DNA of 64,000 nucleotides from Pyrocephalus nanus (lineage: Eukaryota > Chordata > Aves > Passeriformes > Tyrannidae), in assembly GCA_038380795.1 (NCBI GenBank), contig CM076269.1, forward strand, positions 1,674,001 to 1,738,000, written 5' to 3'. The notes under the pieces are model-generated. The model made no database searches and was not told the DNA's origin. It was given only the letters and a program-made list of their open reading frames with translations. Each line of letters begins with the position of its first letter. The stretch's first letter is position 1. Of the stretch, positions 62,106 through 64,000 are shown piece by piece. A program made the translations under genes and the position numbers.

Positions 62106-64000
62106 ATTGCAGTTCCATTTGTATTTATTAAATGGATCAAGGTCTTCGTAAGTGCTTTATTTTATTTATTAGGACAGTTGAGTTTATTGCTATAAAATCA
62201 TGGTTTTACGGCCATTAGACTGTGTCTTCTCATGATCTACCCTGTTGTGTAGTCACAGGGTTAGGTTAGTGTTTCTCCAGATATCTCTCCTCACTCAAGG
62301 AGTTCAGTTAAAATCCAAAACAGTCATAAGATTGTATTCTTCTCTGTATGCTTTTTAATGCCTAAAAATTTCTGGAAAGAGAATTTTTTGGGACTATCTC
62401 TATAGTGAATATTATTTGTGAATACAGAAATCAAAGGTTGATTTCTTCAAGTTTCTCGTTTATCTCCATGTTGTAAATTAAAGCTGTATGTATGTTCCTG
62501 AAAGCATTGTCTGAGGAATGAGATTGGTTTCTCTTCATTTGGCTGCTTAAACCTCTTATCAATATCTGATTTATACATTGGTCAATTTATTTAATCTCAA
62601 TCAGATTTAGAGACCTCAAAGACATTCAGATCTTTTCTTTTCTAAAAAGCCATGGAAAGGAAGATAAGTGCTCTGTTCTTCCTGCCAGTGAACACACATT
62701 GAGAGAAGCAACAGACTGATTAGGGGATTTGGTGTTTTATTATATCCTTGCAAGATCCATCTCATATCTTGAGCCAACAAGGTGCACAGTAGTAATGTAG
62801 GTAGCCTGCAATCCAGACTGTTGTGTTAACCTTAAATTTATTTATTTCATTATGAAGGGGAAATAAAACAGTATCCGTGCCCTTAGGGGAGGTGTTTTGT
62901 TTTTATTTGTTTGGATTTGTTTTCCTTTTTTTTTTTTTTTTTTTTGTTGTTCCCATTCAAAAAATTTGTGGCAAACAAATTCCACACTCTCCTTTTGCTT
63001 ATTTTAAATAATCATCAGGGAGGTGCTGCCGAAGAATCCAACAGATGAATCAATAAAGGAGTCCTAGATGGTCAACCGTGTGGCATGCTGGCTGAGAGCC
63101 AGTTTCTCTGCTTATTAACACAAATATTCTTTGGATTTCATATTAATCCCCGTAGAGAACCACCCAGATGAATGTGGTTTGTGAAAGAGCATGTGAGGGT
63201 ACTGATTTTCACTGAAATTGTTCTCAGGGAAGAAGAACTACTCTGAAAACTCTTGTTTGACAAACAAGCTGTCCTGTCTTGTCACAGGAGGCACTTTTTG
63301 TCTCCCAGCCAGGGTTTCTAGATTAGACAATGCTGAGACTTGATATGCAGAGAAATTGTTCAAAGAGGAGGTTGATAGAAAATACAATAAAATTAAATAC
63401 GTCCAAATAATTACCTGGTCAATACTAGTTCCTTTGATATCTTCTGAACAGCATTAATCACAATTTGATATTAATGTAGATGTCATAAGTTCTTCAACTT
63501 CTGCTGTAATTGAAGATTAATTACTTGGGCTAGACATTTATGCTGAAGTCTTGCCCAGGGTGCACAAATATAGAAACAACACAAATAATAAAGGGTAAGT
63601 AAATGCAGAAGTAAAGCACTTTCTGCTTTAGGAGCTAGACATTATTAATAAAGATGTAATAATTTTGAAAGTGAACCTGGAAAATCTACTTTGATGTAGG
63701 CATATGACAAGTATCTAACCCCATCTCTTGTTATCATGCTGGTATCACTGTCGAGATATTAATTCTCTCCCAAACATTTCTGTTTGAGTTTGTATCTAAT
63801 CAGGTCTTTCATTATGTAATTTTTTTTGTTTGTTTGTTTTGACTGAATATATCCTATTCTTCCTCTGTACAATCCTTCCTAAACTCAAATTCTAAAAAAT
63901 CTTTGGGCTTGGCTGTTTCTTACATAATAGTGATTTCAAATATTTTTTTCATGAGCAGAAAAATTAATAAACTCAAGCTAATCTTAACTTCCGGAAGTTC
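62106..64000. other. AT-rich unique DNA, no gene seen
   Basis: No frame of 60 or more codons with recognisable content. A 20-base T run is at 62926-62945, and a short GTTT run lies near 63828-63840. No named repeat. Confidence 0.55.
62926..62945. repeat. Poly(T) run, 20 bases
   Basis: T homopolymer in T-rich surroundings. No minus-strand retrocopy body could be recognised. Confidence 0.97.

Overview
The window looks like a stretch of bird nuclear DNA without a recognisable protein-coding gene: either intergenic or the inside of a very long intron. The bird assignment rests on repeats. There are several short 5'-truncated CR1 LINE tails (for example 35478-35540, 55522-55771 and 58187-58281). 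They carry the usual CR1 3' signature of a 'ttggacttgatgatctc' block followed by 'attctgtg'-type octamers, and the tail at 55522-55771 has wording I associate with passerine or other neoavian CR1. There are also very old MIR-type SINE remnants shared by amniotes. I see no mammalian Alu, B1 or L1 sequence. The DNA is AT-rich and CpG-poor, with many long A or T runs. All open frames are short, overlap on both strands and match no protein family I know. No tRNA, rRNA, known microRNA, CRISPR array or bacterial feature was found.

Layout. 1-5.7 kb: AT-rich single-copy DNA with a CR1 tail (1164-1262), two older CR1-like remnants on the minus strand (5010-5125 and 5385-5715) and a 24-26 nt microexon-like motif (1442-1467). 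5.7-17.3 kb: mostly unique AT-rich DNA with one CR1 tail (11214-11350). 17.3-18.1 kb: the most unusual block, with a TATA-like motif, a local rise in CpG, a strongly G-skewed segment holding two canonical G-quadruplex motifs, and a (TTTG)n tract. It is a candidate promoter or 5' end of a non-coding RNA. 18-27 kb: AT-rich with simple repeats. 27.1-29.7 kb: two diverged copies of one unclassified repeat, in the same orientation, about 2.15 kb apart. 29.7-44.1 kb: unique sequence, a CR1 tail, a composite pyrimidine microsatellite (36859-37015), two MIR remnants (39976-40085 and 43990-44118) and a G/T-rich tract (42206-42302). 44-64 kb: unique DNA, a GC-richer patch with the longest open frame (52769-53332), CR1 tails, weaker MIR remnants, a 9-nt microexon-like motif on the minus strand (60922-60930) and a probable solo LTR of an endogenous retrovirus ending near 62105.

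No set of genes can be described as working together. If the window has a function, it is most likely regulatory (conserved non-coding elements, a lncRNA promoter) or intronic. Several AT-rich stretches dense in homeodomain and TALE-type motifs (for example 15360-15500, 37640-37960, 48390-48650 and 56390-56640) are the places I would check for deep conservation. No undescribed biological system can be claimed from this sequence alone.
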